From Synechococcaceae cyanobacterium (GTDB lineage Bacteria; Cyanobacteriota; Cyanobacteriia; PCC-6307; Cyanobiaceae), in contig CANCJV010000023.1 in NCBI GenBank assembly GCA_947378425.1, positions 1 to 60,419 of the forward strand: a DNA stretch of 60,419 bases, read 5' to 3'. Positions 26,591 to 34,626 of the stretch are shown here, piece after piece. The notes under the pieces are model-generated. The model was given only the letters and a program-made list of their open reading frames with translations. It had not been told where the DNA came from and made no database searches. Every line of letters starts with the position of its first letter. Within the stretch, counting starts at the first letter, position 1. A program made the translations under genes and the position numbers.

Positions 26591-28202
26591 GTCAGGGTGG
26601 TCACGGTGATGGCCACATCGCTGTAATCGGCCAGGCCCAGCTGGTAGCGGGCGCGCACATCGCCGAAGGCCTCGCGGGAGGCGCTGTAGGAGGCGCGGGC
26701 GGCCACGATCTGGCCCAGGGCGGCCCGATGATCGAAGAAGGCAGCCTCCAGCCGCTGGCGAATCGCATTGCGCTCCCGAGCCAGGTTCTGATCGGTGCGG
26801 GCAGCAGCGGCGCGGCTGGCGGCGACGGCGCCGGCGGTGACGCCACCATCAAAGAAGCGCCAGTGCAACTGCAGTCCGGCCGCCCAGTCGGCGCTCTGAT
26901 TGAGCAGCTTGGGGATATGGGCCGAGCCGCAGCAGCCCTCCAGCTGGATCAGGGGCTGGGTGATCACCCCCTGGCTGTACCCTCCGGAGGCCACCAGGCG
27001 CTGGCTGGGCAGCAGCTCGGCGGCACGGCGATCGGCCTGACGCAGCAGGGCATCGCGGGCGGCCTGCAGGGCCTGGAGCTGGGGGTTGTCACTCCAGCCG
27101 CGCAGGATCGTCGGCTCCAGTTCGAGGGGCCAGGGGGGCTGGAGCCGCACCGCATCGCTGGCCCGCAGGCTGACATCGAAGGGCACGTTGATCAGGTTGC
27201 TGAGCTGGCGCTGGCGGCTCAGCCGCAGGGCCTCGGCCTGCTCAAGGCGATAGCGGCCCTGTTGCAGGGTGGCCTCGGCCCGTAGCAGATCCAGCCGCGG
27301 CACCAGGCCCACCTGTTTGAGCGCCGCCACCTGGTCTCGCACCACCGTGTCGCTGTCGACGACGGCCTGGCGAATGCGCTGCAGCTGGTCGGCGAGCTGC
27401 AGGCCGTAGTAGGCGACGCTCACATCGAGCTGTAGCTGGCGCAGCCGATCCCCGTAGTGCTGACGGGAGGCCTTCAGGCTGTCGTCGGCCTCGGCAATGG
27501 CGGCGGCGCGGCCGGGGCTGATCAGCTCCCAGGCCAGCTCCAGCCAGGCGGCCGCCGCGCCGACATTGGTCTGCACCACGTTCCAGCCCTGGGGCTTGAC
27601 CAGAAAAGGGCGAACCTGCCGGATAAAAGCCGACGTTGTCGGTCCAGACCGTGCTGTACGAGCGCTCCTGGCGGTAGCCCCCCGCCAGATTCAGGCCCAA
27701 CTCGGGCCACCAGCGCCCCCGGGCCGAACCGGCCAGGTCCTGCTGCTCCCGCACACTCAGCACGGCGGCGGCCAGGTCGGGATCGTTGCGCACGGCCACC
27801 GCCAGGGCCTGGGCCAGAGTGAGGCTCCGGCGCCGCTCGATGCGCACCGCCTCAGACGTGGTGGGCAGGGCCGTGGCCGCCGGAGCCACCAGGCCGGGAA
27901 CCGGCAGAAGCGGAGACGCCAGACCCGGAGACAGCAGAGTTGGGCTTGAACCGCCATCCTCAAAGGGTGCTCCCGGGAGCTCAGGCTCCGACGCCCCGGG
28001 CAGCAAACTGCGATCAAGCCGTTCGAGATCGTGCTGAAAGCCCTCCAGGCTGCACAACAGGGCCGACGAGGGGGGCGGCAGCCGGCGCGGTTGCGGCGCT
28101 GAAATCAGCGGCTGGGCCAAAACCGGCCACCATGGGCGCCACCATCGCCAACAGCGCAAAGGCCCGCCCAGGGGCGAAGCCGTGCCAACGACGCCGGCTC
28201 AT
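26576..28202 (-). pseudogene. TolC-like outer-membrane efflux protein, two frameshifts and a foreign tail
   Basis: An ATG at 28202 starts a signal-peptide-like N-terminus (ALLAMVAPMVAGFG). A shift in a C run near 28072 moves to the frame LEGFQHDLERLDRSLLPG. A second at a T run near 27612 moves to the frame LVKPQGWNVVQTNVGAAAAW. From there the TolC pattern continues (YYGLQLADQLQRIRQAVVDS, and RARYQLGLADYSDV) to about 26578. There it runs into reversed HlyD sequence, so the open frame only stops at 26389 after about 62 foreign residues. It resembles the intact TolC at 37831. Start overlaps the stop of the small protein upstream (TGATG). Confidence 0.75.
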
Positions 28203-28516
28203 CACTGCTGGGTCCCCGGGAGAGAGGGCGGTGGCGCCGGTGGTGAGGCGTCTCCAGGCGGCCGGGGCGGGGAAGCCGTGGCATGGGAAGCCGTGGCGTG
28301 GGAGGCAGTGGCGTGGGAGGCCTGCATCAGATCGTGGAGTCCCAGGCTGGTGCGGGCCAGGCAGCCGATCGAGAAACAGATGGCAGCGCTGCCGAACAGA
28401 CCCAGCTTCGCCTCCTGGGTCTCGCCATCGATGCGGGTCATGGCCAGCAGCAGCACCCCGGCGGCCAACCAGGGCAGGGTCACCACCATGGCGATCTGGG
28501 AGCGGGTCATCGCCAT
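28202..28516 (-). CDS. Small membrane protein B with GLFGxAAICFSIGC motif and HATAS repeats
   Basis: The protein has 104 residues with two hydrophobic segments (residues about 9-27 and 38-55). The motif GLFGSAAICFSIGC at 39-52 is shared with the gene upstream, so the two are duplicates. The tail contains three HATAS units (68-82), then Pro-rich sequence. The start ATG overlaps the upstream stop and its own stop overlaps the ATG of the TolC-like gene, so translation of the three is coupled. Family unknown to me; context suggests a part of the export locus. Localisation: inner membrane probably. Confidence 0.6.
   Translation of the reverse strand: MAMTRSQIAMVVTLPWLAAGVLLLAMTRIDGETQEAKLGLFGSAAICFSIGCLARTSLGLHDLMQASHATASHATASHATASPPRPPGDASPPAPPPSLPGTQQ
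28268..28321. repeat. Tandem 15-base repeats inside small protein B
   Basis: Near-identical 15-base units (of the kind GGGAAGCCGTGGCAT, later GGGAGGCAGTGGCGT) are repeated about three times. They encode the HATAS repeats of small protein B on the minus strand. Confidence 0.65.
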
Positions 28517-28788
28517 CAGCGCAATCCCAGCTCCTGGCGCAACTGCAATTCCAACTGGCGCACCGCATTGAAGCGGGCCATCGCCCAGGAGAGCTTGCTG
28601 ACGCAACCGATCGAGAAGCAGATCGCCGCGTTGCCGAACAGCCCCCAGGCATGGCTGTGCAGGGCGAGATCTTCCTCGATCAACAGCCGCAGCGCCAGGA
28701 TCACGAGCAGGCTGGCCACCACCGAGGGGCCGTAGACCCAGCCGACAAAGAACTGAACCACAAGCAGCCGACGCGGCGGCGTGGCCAT
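28516..28788 (-). CDS. Small membrane protein A with GLFGxAAICFSIGC motif
   Basis: The 90-residue product has one strong N-terminal membrane helix (about residues 8-36) and a second hydrophobic segment carrying GLFGNAAICFSIGC at 49-62. The basic C-terminus FNAVRQLELQLRQELGLR is amphipathic. It is similar to the next gene downstream. It is the first gene of a coupled set: A, then B, then TolC-like, with one-base TGATG overlaps. I do not recognise a named family. It may be an accessory membrane component of the decayed exporter or a peptide in its own right. Confidence 0.6.
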   Translation of the reverse strand: MATPPRRLLVVQFFVGWVYGPSVVASLLVILALRLLIEEDLALHSHAWGLFGNAAICFSIGCVSKLSWAMARFNAVRQLELQLRQELGLR

Positions 28789-29272
28789 GACATCGCTGCT
28801 CCAGGGGCTTCGCGTCTGCCGGCTGCCTGGGGCCAACCCGACCGGGCGCGGCCGCCGGCCGAGCTGGCCAACTGACTCCACCCGAGCTGGGGGGCAAGAC
28901 AGCGGGAGCTGCGAGGGCGAACGACGATCTGCCGGTTGCCGGCTGGAGTTCGATCAGCGACCGCGGACCGCCATCCTTGATGGGAATTGAAAAAGGCGGC
29001 GCCTGCGCCGCGATCACCGCCCAGGAATCGGGGGCGTCGCCGTCACCACGGCCATGTCAGCCGAGCCATTCAGGCCGGAATCAAGCAGTGGGGGCAATGG
29101 ATCCCGGCGTACCGGTTCGCACCGATCGTTGCTGCCACTGGCAGGCTTGACGCCAGGCCCTGGCTGCAGTGGTGACGGGCTGGGGATTTGCACTCACAAC
29201 GGCCCCTGGGCAACAGATTCCAAAGTGAGCCTCACCCATGGTTATTGTCCCAAGTGCAGCTCATCCCCACAC
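28789..29272. other. Intergenic region, no gene seen
   Basis: About 480 bases upstream of the small membrane proteins and downstream of the NmrA-like gene (both on the minus strand). Open frames in this stretch have biased composition and no recognisable similarity. It should contain the promoter for the coupled small-protein operon. Confidence 0.4.
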
Positions 29273-30181
29273 TCAGGATGGAGGGGATGTAACCGGCTCC
29301 GGGATGACGATCGGCTCGCCGTTGCCATAGCGATTGTGGAAGCGGAACCACCCCTCCGCGGTGAGAGCGTCGGGGACGATCTGCCGAAACGCCTCCGCCT
29401 CCCCCTTGGGCCCCTTGTCCCGCTCGAAGTACAGAAACATGTGATGGAGATCATTGAGCACCAAGCGCCTCAGCCAGATCGGCATGATCAGGGCATGACG
29501 CACCGGCTCGCCGCTGACCGCCTCCAGGGCCTGGGCCATTGCCGCCAGGTCGCCCTGCCAACTGATCACATCCAGGCTTCGCCCGGCCCAGGTTTCTGGG
29601 TGGCCGAACAGAATGGCAGCGGCACGGCCGATGTCATAAGTAGAGCAATATTTGATCGGCTGATCACTGAGGAACTTGACAATGCCCCGCTTCAAAGGAT
29701 TCCAATTGTTGGCATCATCCAGGTTTTCAAAAAAAGCGCAGGGGCGAAGAATCGAATAGGTGAGACCTGAAGCGCGGAGCTCAGCCTCCAACTGCACCTT
29801 GGCCTTGATGTGCTCCGTCCTGTCATCGAAACATTCGGCATCGGCCACACTCATGAAGATCAGATGCTCCACTTGCGCCCGCTTGGCGGCCTCAAAAGCC
29901 CGTCGGCCCTGCTCCAGCTCCCGGGTGACACTGTGGCCGGCGGCCCCGAAGTAGTCAGTGATCACGAACAGTTTTCTGGCTCCGGATTCGGCCAAAGCCC
30001 GATCCAGATCGTCAGCCTTGGTGTAATCACAGACGATCGGCGTCACACCCTGCTGGCGCAGCTTCTCAGGGGATGTTCGCGTGGTTCCGTTGACAGCAAA
30101 TCCCCCCTCCACCAGCGCCCTGCAGACATTCCGGCCCACCTTGCCCGTGGCACACAGCACCAGCACCTTCTCAACAGCCAT
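29273..30181 (-). CDS. NmrA-like NAD(P)-binding protein
   Basis: The product has 302 residues with an N-terminal Rossmann motif VLVLCATGKVGRNVCRALVE and a typical NmrA/atypical SDR pattern: GTTRTSPEKLRQQGVTPIVCD, then HLIFMSVADAECFDDRT, then YSILRPCAFFENLDD. Catalytic Tyr/Lys of classical SDRs are not evident, as expected for redox-sensing or isoflavone-reductase-like members. Substrate unknown. The ATG at 30181 gives the correct N-terminus even though the frame is open to 30526. No gene is closely coupled to it. Confidence 0.85.
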   Translation of the reverse strand: MAVEKVLVLCATGKVGRNVCRALVEGGFAVNGTTRTSPEKLRQQGVTPIVCDYTKADDLDRALAESGARKLFVITDYFGAAGHSVTRELEQGRRAFEAAKRAQVEHLIFMSVADAECFDDRTEHIKAKVQLEAELRASGLTYSILRPCAFFENLDDANNWNPLKRGIVKFLSDQPIKYCSTYDIGRAAAILFGHPETWAGRSLDVISWQGDLAAMAQALEAVSGEPVRHALIMPIWLRRLVLNDLHHMFLYFERDKGPKGEAEAFRQIVPDALTAEGWFRFHNRYGNGEPIVIPEPVTSPPS

Positions 30182-30658
30182 GATCCAGCCATCTACCGAT
30201 CGCACCCTGCTTGCTTGAGCCGCAGCCGTCAAGAAGGCACAGCATCCACACCTGGTCACCTGGACGAAACCATGGTCTTCAGTCCCCATGGCCGTCGCTG
30301 ACGCCCTCACGGAGCTGGGTGCCAGTTTGCTGCAGCAGATTCTGGCCCTGAGTGGCTGGGTCCAGGCCAGACTGACCAGCCTGGAAGCCAGCCGCAGCGC
30401 CCTTGATGCCAGGCAGGTTTCCCCCGATCGAAGCCCGTGAGCAACACCAGGGCGAATCGGAGCTGCCAAACTGAACAAGCGACTCTGAGCCGACGCAGCC
30501 AACGGCTCAGACAACCCCGAGAGCAATGCTCGGGGGAGCCATCAATCAGCACCGGCAGACCATCACTCTGCCTGACTTGCAGCCATTGAACAGCCGCGAA
30601 CCGGGCCTGCCACGCGTGCCAGCAGATCCAGCGAGGCCGCAGCGGGGCCCAAGGGGTC
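30182..30658. other. Intergenic stretch between NmrA-like and MOSC genes
   Basis: About 480 bases. It contains one short plus-strand frame (30288-30440, listed separately). Nothing else is convincing. Confidence 0.4.
30288..30440 (+). CDS. Possible 50-residue peptide
   Basis: An ATG opens MAVADALTELGASLLQQILA, continuing to a TGA at 30438. It forms an amphipathic helix and could be a small protein. The only support is the frame and composition; there is no family match I recognise and no clear ribosome site. Confidence 0.2.
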   Translation: MAVADALTELGASLLQQILALSGWVQARLTSLEASRSALDARQVSPDRSP

Positions 30659-31513
30659 TCAATCCAGCAGCCACACCGGATCCCCAAGAACCAGCGGGCC
30701 GGGCCTGAGCACGCTCAGGCGGATGCCGGCCACCACCTTGTTGTGACGAGCCGTGGCGCGCAGGATCTCCAGATCTTCCGGCAATCCCCCCTGGGCCAGG
30801 GTCGTGATCACACAGCGGGGGCAACCGCTGTCCACCTGAAGGTGCAGCTGGGCGCCGATGCGCAGGCTGGCCCCCACCCAGGCCTCCTCCACAAACCCCT
30901 CGGCAGCGCCACAGGGCTCGATCAACAGATTCGGCCGGAAGCGCTCCACAGCGAAATCGGCCTCAGGCGCCAGCTGGCGCAGGCGCTCCAGGGTGGCGGT
31001 GCTGATCGCATGGATCGGGCAGGCATCGAAAAAACCGCCCGCCGGCAAGGTCATCGCCTGGGTCACATTCTGAAAGTCCCGGCCCTCCACCTCGGGCCAG
31101 TACTGATCGAGGCTGGCTCCCTCGGGCGGGCGATCGAGCAGGCTCACGCGCCGCCCCAGCCGCCGTGACAGGAGCTCCTCCAGATCGCCATCGTCGCTGC
31201 GGAGACAGACGTCGCCATCGCTGCTGCCCGGCTGGGGCGGACAGCGGATCGTCAGCGGCGGCAACGGCGCCCCTGCCCCTGGCTCGCTCGTGTAGCTGGC
31301 GCGGTAATCGAGCAGGCTGCTCCAGAGGAGGGGATTCTTGGCACTGGCCACCCGGCCGCTGGCGTGATCCCAGAGGGCATAACCGCGGTCGCCGCAGACA
31401 CCGCCTGCTCCCACCTCGAGCACGGGCAAGGCCTCACCCAGCATCGACTTCACCGGATAGCGCCAGAGCCCACCGACGTGGCCCACCAACTCCCCCGCTG
31501 GCTCCCGTCCCAT
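30659..31513 (-). CDS. MOSC-domain protein
   Basis: The 284-residue protein begins with a beta-barrel N-terminal domain (GLWRYPVKSMLGEALPVLEV, then GDRGYALWD) and continues into a MOSC domain containing the conserved ERFRPNLLIEP and the Cys motif SGCPRCVIT. MOSC proteins (YcbX-like) are molybdenum-cofactor or sulfur-carrier related enzymes that reduce N-hydroxylated compounds. The start is most likely the ATG at 31513; GTG and TTG codons at 31516 and 31519 are alternatives. It is 69 bases downstream of the pseudouridine synthase on the same strand. Confidence 0.87.
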   Translation of the reverse strand: MGREPAGELVGHVGGLWRYPVKSMLGEALPVLEVGAGGVCGDRGYALWDHASGRVASAKNPLLWSSLLDYRASYTSEPGAGAPLPPLTIRCPPQPGSSDGDVCLRSDDGDLEELLSRRLGRRVSLLDRPPEGASLDQYWPEVEGRDFQNVTQAMTLPAGGFFDACPIHAISTATLERLRQLAPEADFAVERFRPNLLIEPCGAAEGFVEEAWVGASLRIGAQLHLQVDSGCPRCVITTLAQGGLPEDLEILRATARHNKVVAGIRLSVLRPGPLVLGDPVWLLD

Positions 31514-31582
31514 CACCAAGAAACCGTGCCACAGGCGTTGAAGCTGGCACAGGCGCTCAGAGCGGCGCTGATGCAGGCGCCA

Positions 31583-32527
31583 CTAAGTCAGGCGCCGCCG
31601 CAGGGCCAGCACCAGCCTCTCGAACACCGGCGGCGGCGGCGCTTCAAACACCATCCGCTCCCCCGTGATCGGATGGTTGAGCCCGAGTGCCAGAGCGTGC
31701 AGGGCCTGTCCGGGCAGCTCGATCGGCAGCTTGCGGCAGCGGCTATAGAGCGGATCGCCCACGATCGGATGGCCCATGTGGGCGCAGTGCACCCGGATCT
31801 GATGGGTGCGGCCGGTATCCAGCTTGAAACGCAGCAAGGCGTAATCCGCCAGCCGCTCCTGCAGGCTCCAGTGGGTGCGGGCCTGGCGCCCGGAGCCGTC
31901 ATCGACGACGGCGTACTTCTTGCGATCCACCGGATGGCGACCGATCGGGCCCAGCAGGGTGCCCGAATCGTCGGTGGGCTGGCCATGGACCACCGCCACA
32001 TACTCGCGTGAGGCGATCCGCGTCTGGATCTGCACCTGTAACTTCACCAGCGCCTCCTGACTCTTGGCCACGACGATGCAGCCCGTCGTGTCCTTGTCGA
32101 GCCGGTGCACGATGCCGGGGCGCATCTCACCGCCGATGCCGGGCAGATCAGGGCAATGGTGCAGCAGGCCATTGACCAGGGTGCCGTCCTTGTTGCCGGG
32201 AGCAGGGTGCACCGTCAGTCCGGCTGGCTTGTTGAGCACGATGATGTGATCGTCCTCGTAGAGCACATCCAAGGGAATCGCCTGGGCCAGCAGATAGGGC
32301 AGGGGCTCCGGTGGCGGCATCCAGAGCTGCACCGAGTCGTTCAGGCGCAGAGGTGTCTTGGCACGGCCCGTGACGCCGTTCACCCGCACATAGCCAGCTT
32401 CAATGAACTTCTGGATACGGGCCCGGCTCTGCTCCGGCCGCTGAGCCACCAGCCAGCGATCGAGTCGCATCGGCAGGGGTTTGGGGTAGTGCAGCGTCAG
32501 CAGTTCGCCTTCACCCTCACCGAACAT
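31583..32527 (-). CDS. rluD: RluD-family 23S rRNA pseudouridine synthase
   Basis: The product has about 314 residues: an S4 RNA-binding domain (MRLDRWLVAQRPEQSRARIQ, with YVRVNG), then the synthase domain with VLYEDDHIIVLNKPAGLTVHP, the catalytic Asp motif HRLDKDTTG, and GRTHQIRVHCAHMGHPIVGD. The family converts uridines of 23S rRNA to pseudouridine. The starts at 32527 and 32533 (MNM) are both possible; a leader of about 20 residues before the S4 domain (FGEGEGELLTL) favours these. Gene symbol is a family-level assignment. It has no closely coupled neighbour upstream. Confidence 0.9.
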   Translation of the reverse strand: MFGEGEGELLTLHYPKPLPMRLDRWLVAQRPEQSRARIQKFIEAGYVRVNGVTGRAKTPLRLNDSVQLWMPPPEPLPYLLAQAIPLDVLYEDDHIIVLNKPAGLTVHPAPGNKDGTLVNGLLHHCPDLPGIGGEMRPGIVHRLDKDTTGCIVVAKSQEALVKLQVQIQTRIASREYVAVVHGQPTDDSGTLLGPIGRHPVDRKKYAVVDDGSGRQARTHWSLQERLADYALLRFKLDTGRTHQIRVHCAHMGHPIVGDPLYSRCRKLPIELPGQALHALALGLNHPITGERMVFEAPPPPVFERLVLALRRRLT

Positions 32528-32533
32528 GTTCAT

Positions 32534-33597
32534 CGGCAGGCCACAGAACTGGAAGAACCACAGGGAAGCGGCAAAGCCGGCTCTCAATCACTTGGACCGA
32601 TCCTAAGGAGCCACTTGAATCGCCAGGACGGGAATCCGGCCCTGAGCGATCGAGCAGGCCTTGAGACACCGCCGATGCCGCCGCGGGCCAACGGCAGGAC
32701 CAGCAGCGCGGACCTCCAGCCATGCAGGTGAATCCACGGCAAACCTGGCTCCAGAGCAACAGTGCTGCATCCAGAACGATCGAACAACGACTCCTGACCA
32801 GCGCGATCGAGCCGCAGACGAGGTGAGCACCGAGCGCCGGACCTCAGCGATCGAAGGGCAGGAGAAGCCAGTCCTAGCCCCCGGGACAGCAAGCCAGCAG
32901 CACAACCAGCACCAACCAGGGTTGCAAGTCTTGAAGTGAATTGTCGAGGACTATCCATGACAAACCGTCACAGGCAACGCCATGCGCAAGGAGCATGTTG
33001 CCTATGGGATTTACGGGTTCTGTTATAGACATACTCAGGCCAAGTCGAAACTGATCCGTGCCATTGCATCACAGATCCTGCTGGCCCGAATGAAGAACAA
33101 AATCGAATTCAATCAGTTCTCGGCAGTCAGAATCAAGGGCTTCAACCCCCCTGAGACGTTCTGGAGCTCTCAACCTTGCTGCACCCGAGGGCTTCGGAGC
33201 TGGATGGTGATTGGCAGATCGCCAGCTGCCATGAACGACAGGCTCCTGGCCAGGGCCCGACGCCTTCATGGAGAAGAAGCAAACGGTAAGGGCAGAGACG
33301 GAAGGACCCACGCTGCCGCCCGTGGAGAGATCACCTGTGAACGGCGACTGAGCGACCAGCACAACCAGCCAGAATGCTGACGTGTTCACCCCGATACAGC
33401 ATCAAGATCTGGCAAAAAGCAGCAGAAGCGACAGCAGCCAAATCCAGCACCTTCAGGCCAACGGAAGCACCGCAACGGGAAACCATGAGAACAGCTCCAT
33501 CCGACACGAGAAGCCCAGCAGCAGCAACGTACGATCAATCAAAAGACCCTGGCCAGAGTTGAAGCCGCTCCACCCTGATCGACAACCTGGAAGGGCC
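32534..33597. other. Long region without a convincing gene
   Basis: About 1.06 kb between rluD and the RND adaptor. Frames such as 32982-33380 (plus) and 33069-33389 (minus) are open but have odd composition and no family signal. Two minus-strand frames begin with hydrophobic, signal-like stretches (near 32950 and 33389), which may be remnants of small secreted proteins. It includes the untranslated leader and promoter of the adaptor gene. Confidence 0.4.
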
Positions 33598-34626
33598 ATG
33601 CTGATGCCCCTGCTGCTGATCGCCTGCTGGGTCACTGCTTGTCAGCCCTCACCCAGAGCCAGACCCCAGCTCAAACGGGTCAATCTGGTACGCGTCGAAC
33701 ATCGCCGGCTGCAACACGAAGCCAGCTATCAATCCACCCTGATCGCGATTCATGAAATCCCCATGAGTCCAGAAATTGATGGACGAATCGTGGCGATGCC
33801 GATGACCGAGGGCCAACAGGTCAAAGCAGGCACACTTCTCTACAGCCTGGACCAGATGCCCCTGGAATCTCAGACGAAAGCCGATCAGGCCGTCGCCGAA
33901 AATGCCCGGCTGAATGCGCTTCGCTATGTCGGAGCCAACTTTTCTGGAGCCGTTTCAAACAAGGAGAGCGGCGATTATCTCGCCACAGCAAAGCAAACAC
34001 ACGAGATTTTACGATCCCGCAAGGCCTTACTCGCCTACAAGCAAGTGCGAGCACCAATTGACGGACAACTTGGGGCCATCAACAACAAACTCGGCGATTA
34101 CGTCACTGCTGGTACTGCCGTCAGCACCCTGGTGGACAACAGACGACTCTGGGTTTCCATCGATGTACCCGCCAACCTCGCCTACCGAATCCGCCTGGGC
34201 CAAAGGGTGAGAGTGAAAGCTCCTGGCCTGCCAGCCAATCTGAACAGCGGAACCGTCACCTTCATCTCACCCGAACTGGATGAGCAGCGCCAGACCCTGC
34301 TGGTACGGGCCACCATCGACAATCCCAGTGGGGTACTGCGCCACAAACAACGAGTGGAAGCCACCCTGGAACTGGCTGAGGCTGAACAAACCACGATTCC
34401 GGCAGCCGCCACAGTGGTCCAGGCTGGCCAGAGCTTCGTCTATGTCGCTCAGCCCCTCCGCAGCGGTCAGTACAGGATTGAGACCAGACCAGTGAAGCTT
34501 GGTATGCCACAAAACAGCCAATATCCTGTGTTCTCTGGAGTCAATATCGGTGAAGTCGTCGTCAACGGAAACCTGAGCGAACTCAGTAATGGGGCCACAG
34601 TTGAAGCCAGGAGGGCAGGCCCTTGA
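33598..34626 (+). CDS. RND efflux adaptor (membrane fusion lipoprotein)
   Basis: A ribosome site (AAGGG) precedes the ATG at 33598. The 342-residue product starts with a lipoprotein signal ending VTAC, so it should be lipid-anchored facing the periplasm. It shows the lipoyl-domain pattern SPEIDGRIVAMPMTEGQQVKAG, then APIDGQLGAINNKLGDYVTAG, and beta-barrel/membrane-proximal segments. It links the RND pump to TolC. The frame is open to 33382, but that leader is not protein-like. Its stop overlaps the TTG start of the pump gene, so the two are coupled. Composition is less GC-rich than the core genes, which may indicate acquisition. Confidence 0.9.
   Translation: MLMPLLLIACWVTACQPSPRARPQLKRVNLVRVEHRRLQHEASYQSTLIAIHEIPMSPEIDGRIVAMPMTEGQQVKAGTLLYSLDQMPLESQTKADQAVAENARLNALRYVGANFSGAVSNKESGDYLATAKQTHEILRSRKALLAYKQVRAPIDGQLGAINNKLGDYVTAGTAVSTLVDNRRLWVSIDVPANLAYRIRLGQRVRVKAPGLPANLNSGTVTFISPELDEQRQTLLVRATIDNPSGVLRHKQRVEATLELAEAEQTTIPAAATVVQAGQSFVYVAQPLRSGQYRIETRPVKLGMPQNSQYPVFSGVNIGEVVVNGNLSELSNGATVEARRAGP

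Noticed and set aside
32982-33380. 132-codon plus-strand frame
   Set aside because: Begins plausibly (MRKEHVAYGIYGF) but then becomes Arg/Gly/His-rich; no family match.
33382-33597. N-terminal extension of the RND adaptor
   Set aside because: Gln/Ser/His-rich, not protein-like; a ribosome site and a lipoprotein signal start at 33598.
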